64,000 bases of DNA from Codonopsis lanceolata. Its lineage: Eukaryota > Streptophyta > Magnoliopsida > Asterales > Campanulaceae. The stretch lies in contig CM028383.1 in assembly GCA_013146195.2 (NCBI GenBank), positions 19,615,642-19,679,641 on the forward strand, read 5' to 3'. Within the stretch, counting starts at the first letter, position 1; every line of letters begins with the position of its first letter. Position numbers and translations under genes: made by a program. Under the pieces are notes generated by a model. It was not told the origin of the DNA. It did no database searches and saw only the letters and a program-made list of their open reading frames with translations. Of this stretch, positions 12,651-23,964 are shown in pieces.

Positions 12651-15007
12651 GGGGGGGGGTGAATAGTATTTTTAAAACTTTAAGGCTTATCTTTAAAACT
12701 TTCAAAAATTGGCAGCGGAAATAATGAGTTATCACCAGATAGAAAGATTGTTCTATTAGCTGATGGCCAAAACACTATATGTCAGCTTGTTGACACAAGT
12801 TGAAGTAGTAAGATTTTAAGTAGATCACTTAATATGGGAAATGAACTGAAAGAAAATTTATAAAACAATTAAGTACATGATTCAAGAATGTAACTGACTG
12901 ACACTTAAATAGATTGAAGCTGCTTAAGTATGAGAAACAGTTCTATCAACTGAAGGAATAAATGACAAAGTATTTAGGAGTGGTTCACAGTGTAAAAACT
13001 GCTATGTTCACTACCAAGTTGGTCAAACTTGGATTTTTGAAGTGCACTAAGATTTTATATATTTTAAGTGATCACTAACGGATTTGTGTACAACAAAAAC
13101 TAGTATTTGAGGAGTATGATTGAGAAACAATCAAACTCGTGCAACAATCAAGTATTCCTTAAAGATTAGGAAAAATTAATGATTGGAATACAATGATTGT
13201 CTAAACAAGATGTAGAAAAAAAAATAAGAAGTGAAAGAATATCTAGTAAGTGTTTGAGGAGTGGAACACATCTAGGAAAGAATTGCTTGAAGGAATATGT
13301 TGAGTGCCCAATCCTGGGTTGAAGCAAATCAAAGAGAGAATGTTATATGAGCAAAGATTGATAGCTTCAACCACTCTATCTCTTTATTTCCTCCTGTCTT
13401 CCGCCCTCCTTCAATCACTGCTTTAAAGCTTTTTTATAGAGATCTTGAATAATAGTCATTTGAAAGAGTAGAGATGATCTTTGAAGAATGACGATGAAAT
13501 CTTTCATTTAATGTACAGAGATCTTGTAGAGGTTATGATATCTCCTAGCATAAGATAATAAATAAGGAGGTTAGCTAGTAGACATAAAATGTTGTAGAAC
13601 ATTTAAGAAAGACAAAAAGTCTTCATATGAATAGTTCTATGTTTGAAATACGATGACCAGATAATAATTAAATACTTGCACGTACATGCCAAGTGTTCAA
13701 TAAGATACTGTTTGAAATCCGTTTAACAAAAGTTCTGAAGACTTAAAGTCTTAAGTCTTTTTAAAGCAATATTCCAACAGTGTTTAAGCGATTAAGTAGA
13801 TGCTGACACTGTGCTATCAGCAATTAGCTGCTGATGACTATGTTTAAGCAGATACGATATTTTTCTATAAGAAGACTGCTTAAGAAAGTTTAGGTGGCAT
13901 TTGCCGTGTAAATAACCATGGGCATCTATCTGCTACTGAAGGTTTTACAGATAGATTTAGACTTGCTATAAAGTCTAAGTAGAACAGCCTAACGGTTTTA
14001 AGTAAATTATTTAGACTAGCTGTTTTAACTTAATGATTTTAAGGAAATCTAAAACATGCAAGTTTCTACAATCTCCTCCTATTTACTTAAAGTCATTCAT
14101 CATAAACAGAGAGCAATTTTTAAAGATATAAGAAATATAAAATAAGGTCTAAGTTCAAAACTTAGATATTTGATCCCTGCAGAAGATGTTAGAATGAGGC
14201 AGATAGATATGATATATAAATAAAAACCAAAAAAATATGTAAGTTACAACACTAGCCAATGAAAGTAGTTTTAAGACATAAAGTTTAAGAGTTAGAAATT
14301 TGGGGATAGAGAATCAGTATCCGCTTCATCTTTATCATTTGGTTCTCCAGCTTTATCTGTTGGTTCAGCTTCAGGTTCTTTATCTGATGCTTATGATGGC
14401 TTCAGTCCCAACCTATTCCTTAAGATCTTCACTTCATTTCTTAAGATCTTCACTTCTGCTTCATATGCTTCCTTAAGTGCTTTCTATTTCGTCTCCTCCT
14501 GAATGGATTGAAGTAGAGCAACTTCTGCATTAAAAGCTCTTATTGACCACTAAATCTAAAATTCTAATAAAGGCTGCCAGTCAACATCATGAGTGGCCCT
14601 AGGTGCACCATATACTATAGAAGACTAAATTTCTATTGGATGGACCTGTATAAGATTTGTATACATAGAATCCGTCTGATGCTAAAGAGATGCAAGCTGA
14701 TTGGTGTTGTGCTTGTATGAAGCTTTCATTTGTACTTGGCTGAATCAGATATATTAGTTGGAGTAGAAGGGCCTGCTTTAGCAGAAGGTTCAAAGAATAA
14801 TGGAGGTCCACCAACTTGCTTAGTTTCTTCTAGAAAGAAGGTAGGCATATGATAATTAGGTAGAGAAGCTGATGTAGGACAATATTCAGGCTCTTGTTCT
14901 CGAGAATCTGGAAAAACACTTCTTGTCCTTGTTGGCTGTTAAAGGGCCTGCTTGATAATGGCATGATGTTGTTGCTTTTTGAAAGCAATTTGAGAAGGAG
15001 ATAGTAG
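12650..15007. repeat. Unresolved dispersed repeat region with a degraded minus-strand frame
   Basis: It starts at a GGGGGGGGTGAATAG block followed by TTTAAAAC and GGCAGCGGAAA motifs, which I associate with a common dispersed plant repeat without being able to name its class. At about 14290-14990 the minus strand has a broken, stop-containing frame rich in Glu, Lys, Pro and Ser, including a peptide near 14810-14960 with PTSASLPNYHMPTFFLEETK. The direct repeat CTTAAGATCTTCACTTC near 14420-14455 is in this stretch. No domain was recognised. Confidence 0.35.
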
Positions 15008-16292
15008 TGAATTGATTAGCCCAAGATTTCCACGAATTTTCCCGAGAATTTCCTTCTATTTTGTGTTATTTTTGAGTTAATTATGCTTTGGAAATATTAT
15101 TATTTGTATATTTGTACTTAATGTAGGCTTCCATGCATAATCAAGTATTTATATGGTGTTTAGCATGAAGTTCGAGGTAATTCTGGGCTGAAAAGTTGAA
15201 TTACAAATTATTCGGTCAATGTCCGTTAAGTTCGTTAAGTATTCCATGGCAAATCAAGCTTAACGGAGGCTAACAACACTAACGGAGGATCAAATCGAGA
15301 GAGCTGCGAGGGGAAGGAACTTCGACAGCCACCATGAAACCTCTAGGGGCACCGGAGCAAATGTTGGATTCTCCCTTTTGCGTTGTCATCCTGCCGGTGG
15401 AGCCACGTGTCATCCGGTTGCCTACCTTATCCTTACCCATGACCCACGTCCTTCTTAATGGATCCAACCAGACCCGCGTCCCATCCGGCCCATATACCCT
15501 TCTTCCATCCCGCCTTCCCTCTCAGCCACGGCCCATTTCACAGGGTGACCGAACTATCCACGGTTACGCCTCGCCCTGCTGCGAACCCACATCACTTTTC
15601 CTTCCTCCTTTTTGCCCCAAACTCCATTGTGATGCCTAAACCACCCCTGCCTTCTTGTGCCTCAAATTGCTTCCCCATTTAATCTTCCCAACTAGCCTCA
15701 TTCATAGAAAAGCCCCCATTACGGGCTGTAGAGCACTAAATTGGGACCAGCCCCATTTTACCCAAAAATTCCTCATTTCCTCCATTGATTGATCACCATT
15801 GAAGGTTTGGAGCTTCGAATCAAGAGCCAAGGATGCATCTACAAATGACTTCAACCCCGGATTTATGATTTGTTTGGTTTAATTCTTCCTATCTCTATTT
15901 TATGATAGTTGTTATGATTTCTAGGGTTGATTAATTTTGTAAATGTTGAATTGATTTGTGCTTAAATTATTTATGGAATGCAAATATTTTTATATATTAA
16001 ATGTAGTGATTTAATTTAATCTCCCTCTTTATTTAGTACACATTCATGTTGTTATTTTGTGGACTTAATGCTTTTAATTGATTGATAATTAATTAAATGA
16101 TTTTAGAAATACCTAGGATCCGCGAGACCTACCTTTCTATTTCGGACCAATAAATTTAATAGTTGGTGTTTTGTGACATACACCGATAGTCATTGTGAGA
16201 CTTGTTTTGACCGGGATCGAACAACCTTAGCCATTCGCGAGGTCGGGGAGGTTAGAGTTGACTATAAGATGCGAGAGCCTATAGTTAACCTA
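15008..16292 (+). mobile_element. Probable LTR fragment, truncated by the LTR at 16293
   Basis: A purine-rich tract at 14991-15007 immediately precedes TGAATTGATTAGCC, as a polypurine tract precedes a 3' LTR. The body has a GC-richer block (15280-15680), then a leader-like stretch seen in plant gypsy LTRs (TTTCTAGGGTTGATTAATTT near 15920). The right end is interrupted by another LTR. Overlapping plus-strand frames at 15334-15682 have low-complexity Pro/Ser/His composition and no domain, so I do not call them genes. Confidence 0.35.
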
Positions 16293-17931
16293 TGAGAACC
16301 CAAACCCATTACTTGTATAACATCGTTATAACATGCTCATTATGTGCCTTGACATGTTAACTAGTTCATATTGTTGAAGCCATGGTTGCATTAGGTTGAC
16401 TGCGATCATAGTCGCTTGTATGCCTTCCTTACTTTGCACGCCTTGTGTACTTGCTTCGACCGCTGCCCTAGCACCCGACTAAGTCCTAATAGATCCTTAG
16501 TACTCTTCTAGCATGTTTTATAACTTCAATCATGGCCATTGTATGCTTGGTTGAGAGTTCGGAAGCCTTGTCGCTTCATTTGACCTTTTGACTCTTAGGG
16601 TCTCTCGGTTTGCCATCTTCTTGCCTCATTTCTCTAGACCTTGTTTACTAGTCCTTGACATGATTTAGAATGTCCATTCATGCTTGTAGTATCCTTGTTA
16701 AGCCCGTTGTTGAATCGTTTGATTGTTCGTCGTGAGTTTCGCCCTCGATTCCTCTTTGTTTCGAGTGATGTTCAGACGTGTTTTGAGTGTGTTAAACATC
16801 CCTAATGGTTTGGGGTTGCATTGGACACATTTAGGACTTGTTTTCAAGTCATTTTAGCCTTCTAGACACCTGAGCGCTCGCCTGGCCAAATGACTGAGCG
16901 AGTGCACAAAATCCAGCAGAACAAGAAAAGGAAAAGAGGCTGAGCGCTCGCTCAGACATCACCCTGAGCGACCGCTTAACACTTGCACCAGCATTACGGG
17001 ATTTTCAATTTTTGATTTCTTGGCTTGAACCCTTGAACCCTATTCGACCCACTTCAAACCCCCACTTGATTTGTGACCTCTTTAGGCTTAATTTCAACCC
17101 TTAGATGTGTTCTAATCAAGGGCCATCATTAATCAACCAATAGAAACCTTAATAACTCAAGCATAGGATTGACCTTTTTTTGGTGACTTCATCTCCCCAA
17201 ACACAAGTGACAGCCTTTGTCTTCCTCCATAGTCATTTGCTGGTTCTTAGAGAGAGAAAGCGAGCCTTGAAGATCCTCCACCTTGCTCGCTTGATTATCG
17301 GAGATCTGGCCATCAGATTTTCGATTGGAGACCACCAAATCGAAGCCCTTGCTCCCTAGTTTCTTAATCCTTGATTTGTTTTGTCATCCAACCGTTTGAT
17401 TTCGAGCAAGGTAAGCACCCAATCCCTTGTTTTTGTATGCTCAATATCAAGCATGCTCCTTTCATGATAGTCTCTAGATACATGCTCAAGAAGACATGCA
17501 CCGTGTTAATAACATGAAATTCCTTAAGTTAATTTTCTGTAAATTTTGGGTTAATGACTCATAATTGGTAATTTGGACTTGTGTCAAGTATGAATTGTGT
17601 TATAGAATGGATTTGGAATAACTTTTGTTCTTGGACTTGTGGTGAATTGTAACTTTAAAATGATGGTCATTCTAGGGTTCACAAATTGGGAACTTTGATC
17701 TTTATGGACTAAAAGGAATGAATGACTTAGTAGTCTAAATTTAAATGAATCAAGAACATAGAAAAGAGCAATGAATTGCATATATCATTCATCCTCTATT
17801 TGGAAATAGTTTAGCGATAACTCAACGGAATTGCACATAGAGAGTCATTGAACAATACCGACTCTACGATCAATCCCTACGACGTTTAGAGTTCGATTGA
17901 ATTGTAATATAGCTTTCGAGTATTCTTAATT
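16293..17931 (+). mobile_element. 5' portion of an LTR of the A/B family, plus orientation, cut by the N gap
   Basis: It begins TGAGAACCCAAACCCATTAC, identical to the start of LTR B read on the minus strand, and follows solo LTR A closely for about 1.64 kb until the Ns. By comparison with LTR A, roughly 1.2-1.3 kb of LTR is missing. Its orientation is opposite to element B across the gap, so it cannot be the other LTR of B. Confidence 0.85.
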
Positions 17932-18031
17932 NNNNNNNNNNNNNNNNNNNNNNNNNNNNNNNNNNNNNNNNNNNNNNNNNNNNNNNNNNNNNNNNNNNNN
18001 NNNNNNNNNNNNNNNNNNNNNNNNNNNNNNN
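17932..18031. other. Assembly gap, 100 N
   Basis: Exactly 100 N, the usual placeholder for a gap of unknown size. The left side is a plus-strand LTR and the right side is minus-strand pol. Confidence 0.99.
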
Positions 18032-19434
18032 ATACGACTTCCTACTCAAGGCATCCGCAACGACATTAGCTTTCCTGATGGTATGAAATAGCAGCCATGA
18101 TCCTTAAGTTTCTCCATCCATCGCCTCGTCGCATATTCAACTCCTTTCGTGAGAAGAGATACTTCAAACTCTTATGATCGTGAATATTTCAAACTTAGCC
18201 TCAGAAAGATAATGCTTCCACTTGAAGCGTTTAAAAATAATAGATACAACTCAAGGTCATGTGTCGGATAATTCTGCTCATAAGGTGATAACTTCTTGAA
18301 GCATAGGCAATAACTCTCCCATTCTCGCATAAGCACGCAACCCAAGCCTTCTAACGAGGCGCTTATAAATCACAAAGTCCTCCGAACCACTAGGCAATGC
18401 CAAAATAGGAGCCGAGTCAACCTCCTCTTCAACTCCCCGAAAACTAGCCTCGCACTTATCACTCCATAAAAGAAGACTTCTTCTCGAGTCAAATTAGTCA
18501 TCTGAGTAGCGATCTTCGAAACCCTCGATAAACCTACGGTAATAACCTCAAGCCCAAGAAACTACTATACCGCATTTCAGGCGTCTTCCACTTAGTAACT
18601 CAACCTGGATGGATCCACCGCGATACCATCACTAGACACCACGTGCCCTAGAAAGGAAACTTGTTCTAGCCGTAAGGCACACTTACTAAATTTCGCATAA
18701 AGTTGCTTCTTCCGCAAGATAGAAAGAACTCTCTCAAATGATTCTCATGTTCCTCTCGTGACTTGGAGTACACAAGAATGTCATCAATAAATACCACCAC
18801 AAAGCAATCAAGATACTCATGGAAAACCCTATTCATCAAGTCCATAAAACCGCAGTGCGCTGGTCAATCCAAACGGCATCACAACAAACTCATAATGACC
18901 AACTGCATTTTAAGGCCGTTTTCGACATCCTCCGAACCCTCAACCGGTGATAGCCACTCCTCAAGTCAAACTTGGAATAGACAATCAACCCGAAGTTGAT
19001 CAAAGAGATCATCAATGTGTGGCAAGGGATACCTATTTTTGATAGTAGCCCGGTTCAACTGCCGATAGTCTATACAAAGTCAAACTACCATCCTTCTTCC
19101 TCACAAATAACACCTGCACCCCAAGGAGATACACTCGCTTAATGAACTCCCTATCTAGAAGTTCCCGCATGATCCTTCAACTCTCACTGAGCCATACTGT
19201 AAGGTGCCCTAGAAATAGGCGAAGTCCCCGGCAATAGTTCAATACAAAACTCTAGCTCTCTGCCTGAGGTAAAGCATACTCTAAGAAAAGACATCGTGAA
19301 CTCATTAACTACCGAATATCTTCTAACTTAAAGAGACATGCTAGTATCAAGTACACAAGCTAAATACCCCGCACACCGTGATAAGAGTTGTCTAGCCCGC
19401 AGCGTAAATAATATGAACCCCATTCATAGCATGA
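18032..19434 (-). pseudogene. Element B pol: reverse transcriptase and RNase H, broken
   Basis: On the minus strand, several frames separated by small indels give the Ty3/gypsy RT-RNase H series. The palm motif LCIDYRQLNRATIKNRYPLP and the following HIDDLFDQL lie near 18990-19085. The catalytic FIDDILVYSK is near 18774-18803 (gypsy F/YxDD). The end of RNase H, with ANVVADALSRKS, abuts the gap at 18032-18070. The order and motifs are those of the Tekay/Del chromovirus lineage. Integrase, and any chromodomain, would lie in the gap. Multiple frameshifts make it inactive. It continues directly from the protease region at higher coordinates. Confidence 0.85.
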
Positions 19435-19860
19435 TCACCCCGAAACACAAACTCCTAATACCGGCATGGCAAAAGTTACTTTCTTACGACGGCAATCAAC
19501 TAAAGCATGATGTACACATAGCCAATCCATACCAAGAATCACATCAAAGTCTCTAATAGGCAATACTACCAAATCAAAGATGCAAGACTCGATCATGAAC
19601 AAGCACACAGCTTTATAGACTTCTCGACGCCAACAAGCAATCACCCAACGGCGTGACACCTCAAGCACGTAAGGCAACCGGGCAGTAACACATAAATGTT
19701 CTAAGATGCGATGCAACATAAGAATGAGTAGACCCTGATCTATAAGAACTCGAGCATGATGACCGAAGACCGAAAGAATACCTCCGATCACGTAAGTAGA
19801 CTCGGGAACACCTCGCCGATCAAGTGCGAACACGAGCTCAAGCTTTGACGCCTATCGCTG
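19435..19860 (-). pseudogene. Element B retropepsin-like aspartic protease region, broken
   Basis: A 132-codon minus-strand frame contains the gypsy protease C-terminal block VLPIRDFDVILGMDWL followed by VDCRRKKVTFAMP, near 19460-19560. The catalytic aspartate block sits upstream near 19725-19760, where the frame gives VLIDQG before a frame slip. In intact elements this protease processes the Gag-Pol polyprotein inside virus-like particles. Here the active-site loop is disrupted, and the region joins RT downstream and gag upstream without a clean frame. Confidence 0.75.
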
Positions 19861-21060
19861 CCCCTTTGGACCTGCATCGCCGAATCGACTTCAAGGATCG
19901 AGCCGCTCTAGACTTAGGAACGCTTTGCCGATGATTGATCTCCACAACTAAGGCAAGTACCAAGCCCGGTCCTGCACTTCACTAGTATGCCCAATCTTAT
20001 TACAATAAGAACAAGTCAATGGTCCACCGCCTCGAGCCCTGCCGCCTCGAGGAGAAGGAGCACTACTACCACGACTCTGACGGGCGCCTATCCTGCCCAC
20101 TAGATCGATGCCTATTCCGACCACCATTGCGACTTGCCTGATAGCCGCACCGATTTCCGATGATCGACCTCTACCGTCGCCCGCGAAGACTGCCGCCGAG
20201 AAGAATGCATGTGAGGCTTTATCTCGTGCTCCTCAATGTCTCGCTGATCTCATACGCACGATCTACCGCACTGCACTGCTAACTCAGGATAACAACCGCT
20301 TCCTCATTAGCCTTTCAACCCTTCACGAACCTCTCGGGTCCTGTGTCTCTCATCTTGCACCGATGTGCAATAACAACGACAACTCGCTGAATTTAGAAGA
20401 ATACCGAGCTATAGTCATGGAACCCCGCCCACCCCTCGAACTCTTTCTCCTTCGGCTCAACCACAAGAGGCACATAAGTAGCCCTAAACTCGCCTCAAAT
20501 GTAGGCCACACTGCGCCACCCGATTCAACTCCCAACTAGCAAGTAGAACCTCCCACCAATGATGGCGGCTCCTCTAAGCTTATACGCAGCCAAGATCACT
20601 TTCTCCTCATCCGTGCAATCCAAAGGCCGCAAAGATCTTCTTCACATCCTCAAGCCATAGCTCGGCCATACTAGCATCCGCCTCCCTCAAAAGATGGAGG
20701 CTTCATTTTCAAGAATCTCTAACACAAAGATTATTCCGTGCCCTGCACCCTAAGTGGTATACCGCACGCGTGGCGACACTCCTCGCCTCCTGCTCGGGGT
20801 GGCGGTGGTGGAGGTACATTCGACTTGACCTATCTCGAGCCATCTCGGCCATAAACTCCGCCATGCGATACAAATCTGCCATCCGAGCATTCATGCCCAC
20901 TGGATTCTGGGGTGGAGGTGGCAACTCCTCCTCAGTTCCTCAGAACTCTCCGGGTTCGCTTACCTCGGCTCACGGTCGCTTAGGATTCACCATCAAGCAC
21001 CTATAAGAATTCACTCGACGTTAGAACATCACACCAAGAAACAACCCACCTAGGCCATGG
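19861..21060 (-). pseudogene. Element B gag, broken
   Basis: Minus-strand frames between the PBS and the protease correspond to gag. A CCHC-type knuckle begins CSYCNKIGHTS near 19985-20020. Arg/Gly-rich linker follows near 20030-20200. The N-terminal part has repeated Met-Ala segments (MNARMADLYRMAEFMAEMAR, about 20820-20895) and a Pro-rich start near 20920. At least three frames are needed to follow it, so the capsid protein cannot be made. Plus-strand frames at 20108-20539 and 20770-21006 are antisense shadows. Confidence 0.75.
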
Positions 21061-21094
21061 AACCTATCCTGGCCGATAGCTAACCTATAAACAA

Positions 21095-21106
21095 GCTCTG
21101 ATACCA
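21095..21106 (-). promoter_or_regulatory. Primer-binding site of element B (initiator Met tRNA)
   Basis: The minus strand reads TGGTATCAGAGC two bases inside the LTR end, the standard plant initiator-methionine tRNA PBS. It fixes the orientation: LTR B (21109-23964) is the 5' LTR of a minus-strand element. Confidence 0.92.
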
Positions 21107-21108
21107 AC

Positions 21109-23964
21109 TGTGCGACTGCCCGGCCCGAGGTGGAACCGGCCTGACCGCCCAAATAGGAGGAAACAAGTAAACAAATAACATGCAAGGACTTAATTTAAGA
21201 AAACGACGTGACGCAACATTAGAGACGAGCACGCCCAAAGGCCAAAAAAGATTTTTAAAACCTTTCAAACCCGATAAACAAGTACAATAAAACCAAGTCA
21301 TCGGCGACACTACATGCCGAACCAAGCTAACAGCTAATGGACAAGGATTATGTAAGAGCTAATAGGATGCTCAATGAAGACTTAAACGTAGGAATATTAA
21401 CAAGGTAACCAAAGCTCGGCTTACACAATGCCTGCACAAAAGGGATTACAAGTACTACAAGTGATATAACTACCAAGAGCTAACAAGAGTTACAAGATCA
21501 AGTTCTATACAACATCTAAACCACCCTTCAAATATCAACGGAGGACCAAAAAGGCACAAAGCACGAACACAACAAATCTCAACGAGCAGACCTCGTCTTG
21601 CTAGGATCTAAAGCAAGAAAGGGGGGTAAGTCATAAAGACTTGTAAGCTATCAATCATGCATGTCATGGCAATATGCAACATACAAGGCAAGATATCGTC
21701 ACATAAGCATAGAGGTCATATATCCAAGATGCACATTGTTTCACATAGGTGCGCATAATTAGATCACATAGGATAAGGATATATGGAGAGCCGGCCGCAC
21801 GTAGTTCCCGCATACAAGCGTATCTGAATGTGCGGTATCGAATGTAAGTACATCGATCTTCCGAGGAGATGCCCGGATAGACACACCAATGATGCTCTAA
21901 TGACATGAAGTGGGTTATCACCGTGGCCACAAGGGAGGCGTGTGTGAACAAAGACGGTATACCGACTCATGCAAATGCCAAGTAGTGTTTACTTAACAAA
22001 TTTCAAGTTGAACGAGGTCGACAAGAGCGATCTCGCTCATGACAAGTAAATTATTCTCATCAATAACCAAGTAGGATTGAGTTCGACAAGAGCGAACTCA
22101 CATGTCAATTAGGCATTCTATAATATGACATTCAAAATCAAGCATGGTAATCAATCCAAGTTCAAGAGTCTAGAATTATTATTCTTAGGGAAACGTGTTT
22201 AGAACGTCAGTAGGATTGATCGGTGAGCCGGTATTGTTCAATGGCTCGCTAAACTTGACTCGCTGAGTCGCCTCTAACAATTCATCCAATAGAGTTTAAA
22301 TGCTAAATGCATCCTAAACCCTTTTCTAAGTTCTCAGATACGATAGACTAGGTCATTAATCCTCTTAACAACCATAGTCAAGAATTATCAATAATTCAAA
22401 TTCAAGGGGACCTTAGAATCATTATTTCAAAGGTTAATAAAATGCAATGGTCCAAGAACATTAGTTATTCCTAGAGGACATAGAACACATTTAATTCTAA
22501 GCATAGGACCCAATTCAATAGGATGAACAATTCATAGCATATGAAACCCTAGAAATCATAATCTCTAAGAGTTGTCAAAATCCATTAGTCCAAGAACAAT
22601 AGTTGTTCCTAAGGAGGCATGAACACATTTAATTCTAGGCATAGGACTAAATTAACAAGGTGAACATATTATTCAAAATCTCAAAAGACCAAATCATCAT
22701 CAATCATGGCATGGGCATGGTAGGAGCATGGGAATCATAAGAAGAGGGGGACATGGCATTTCTAGCATACAACCTAAGGGGAATCAATAGCTTACCTTAC
22801 ACCCAAGAAAAAGATGGAATGAGCACAAACTATTCGGATGGAAACGTGCCTCGACGATAGCTTCACTTGTGGTCTTGCTTGGCAATCGAAGGTCGGGAGC
22901 TCAATCTATGGTAGAAACACACACTAGTCTCACCTTTCTACACACACAAGGCTTGGGGAAGAGAGAGAAGAAATGATCTGAAATGGAGGTTTAAGTTTGA
23001 TCAAAACAATGGGAGGCTTTTATATTTATGCATGAAGTGGGTGGAATTCCACATGTCACAAGGAGAGGGATTGCCAATCCACTTGTCAAGTGGAGGGAGA
23101 TTGGGGTTAGTGTTAATCTAACTTGATTAGGGTCTAATAGGTAGGATTAGAGTCAATTAGGATGGGTGTTTAAGGGTATAAGTGGTCACAAAAGATTGCA
23201 AGAGAAAAATCCCGTAGGATGAACTTCAAAGAAGCGAGGCGCGCTCACCAAATCCAAAGGGCGCCTCAGACTCGAGACCATCTCCAAATTGCAATTGCTC
23301 CCGATTTGAGGCGGCGCTCACTCGATTCCCGTGCGGGCGCCCGGGCTTCGACCTGCTCTAAGTCTAAACAAGTCCTAATGGTCCCAAACTCATGGGCAAC
23401 CATTCTAAGGTCCAATCCAACTCAAAACAAGTCAGAAACACACCCGAACAACAACCGGAACAAGGTAGGACAAGGCTCGAATCATGCGACGATTGGTTAA
23501 CGAATCAACCACGAATCAAACACCAATAAAACTAGGATAACTTGGGCATGGAAAAGGCTTGTTTAAACATGGTTATGACTTGAATACAAGGCCGAGAACT
23601 CAACGAACACTTCAAGACGATGAAATACAAGCAATACGAGAAACGAGGGAAATCGCTAAGGCCAAAACAAAGCAAGAAGGTTTCTAAACTTCCAATCAAG
23701 CTTACTATGATCAAGGTGAACGTTCTAGGTCATCTATGAAAGACAATAGAACTCTAACAAGTCTTGGTTGAGTGCTAAACATGCTAAGGCAAACACTCAA
23801 AACACAACGGCAAGGCAAGCAATGCATAGAAGGTATTCAAGCAACTAGGCACGTAATACTCTAATGTGAGCATGACATGGACAAATAGAAGTATCTAACA
23901 TGTTAAGGCATAATAGAAACATGTTATTAAGGTATAAAACAAGTAATGGGTTTGGGTTCTCACA
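21109..23964 (-). mobile_element. 5' LTR of element B (Tekay/Del-like gypsy)
   Basis: Read on the minus strand it starts TGAGAACCCAAACCC at 23964 and ends CGCACA at 21109, next to the PBS. Length is 2856 bp. It interrupts the 3' LTR of element C after 23965. The presumed target duplication is AAATA (23965-23969); the partner copy is not in the window. It contains a GC-rich block at 23232-23350 and short repeats of GACAAGAGCGA near 22018 and 22088. Confidence 0.88.

Noticed and set aside
15334..15682. Two overlapping plus-strand frames (74-101 codons)
   Set aside because: Pro/Ser/His-rich low complexity inside a probable LTR, with a minus-strand frame over the same bases.
20108..20539. 143-codon plus-strand frame
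   Set aside because: Antisense to gag of element B; no domain.
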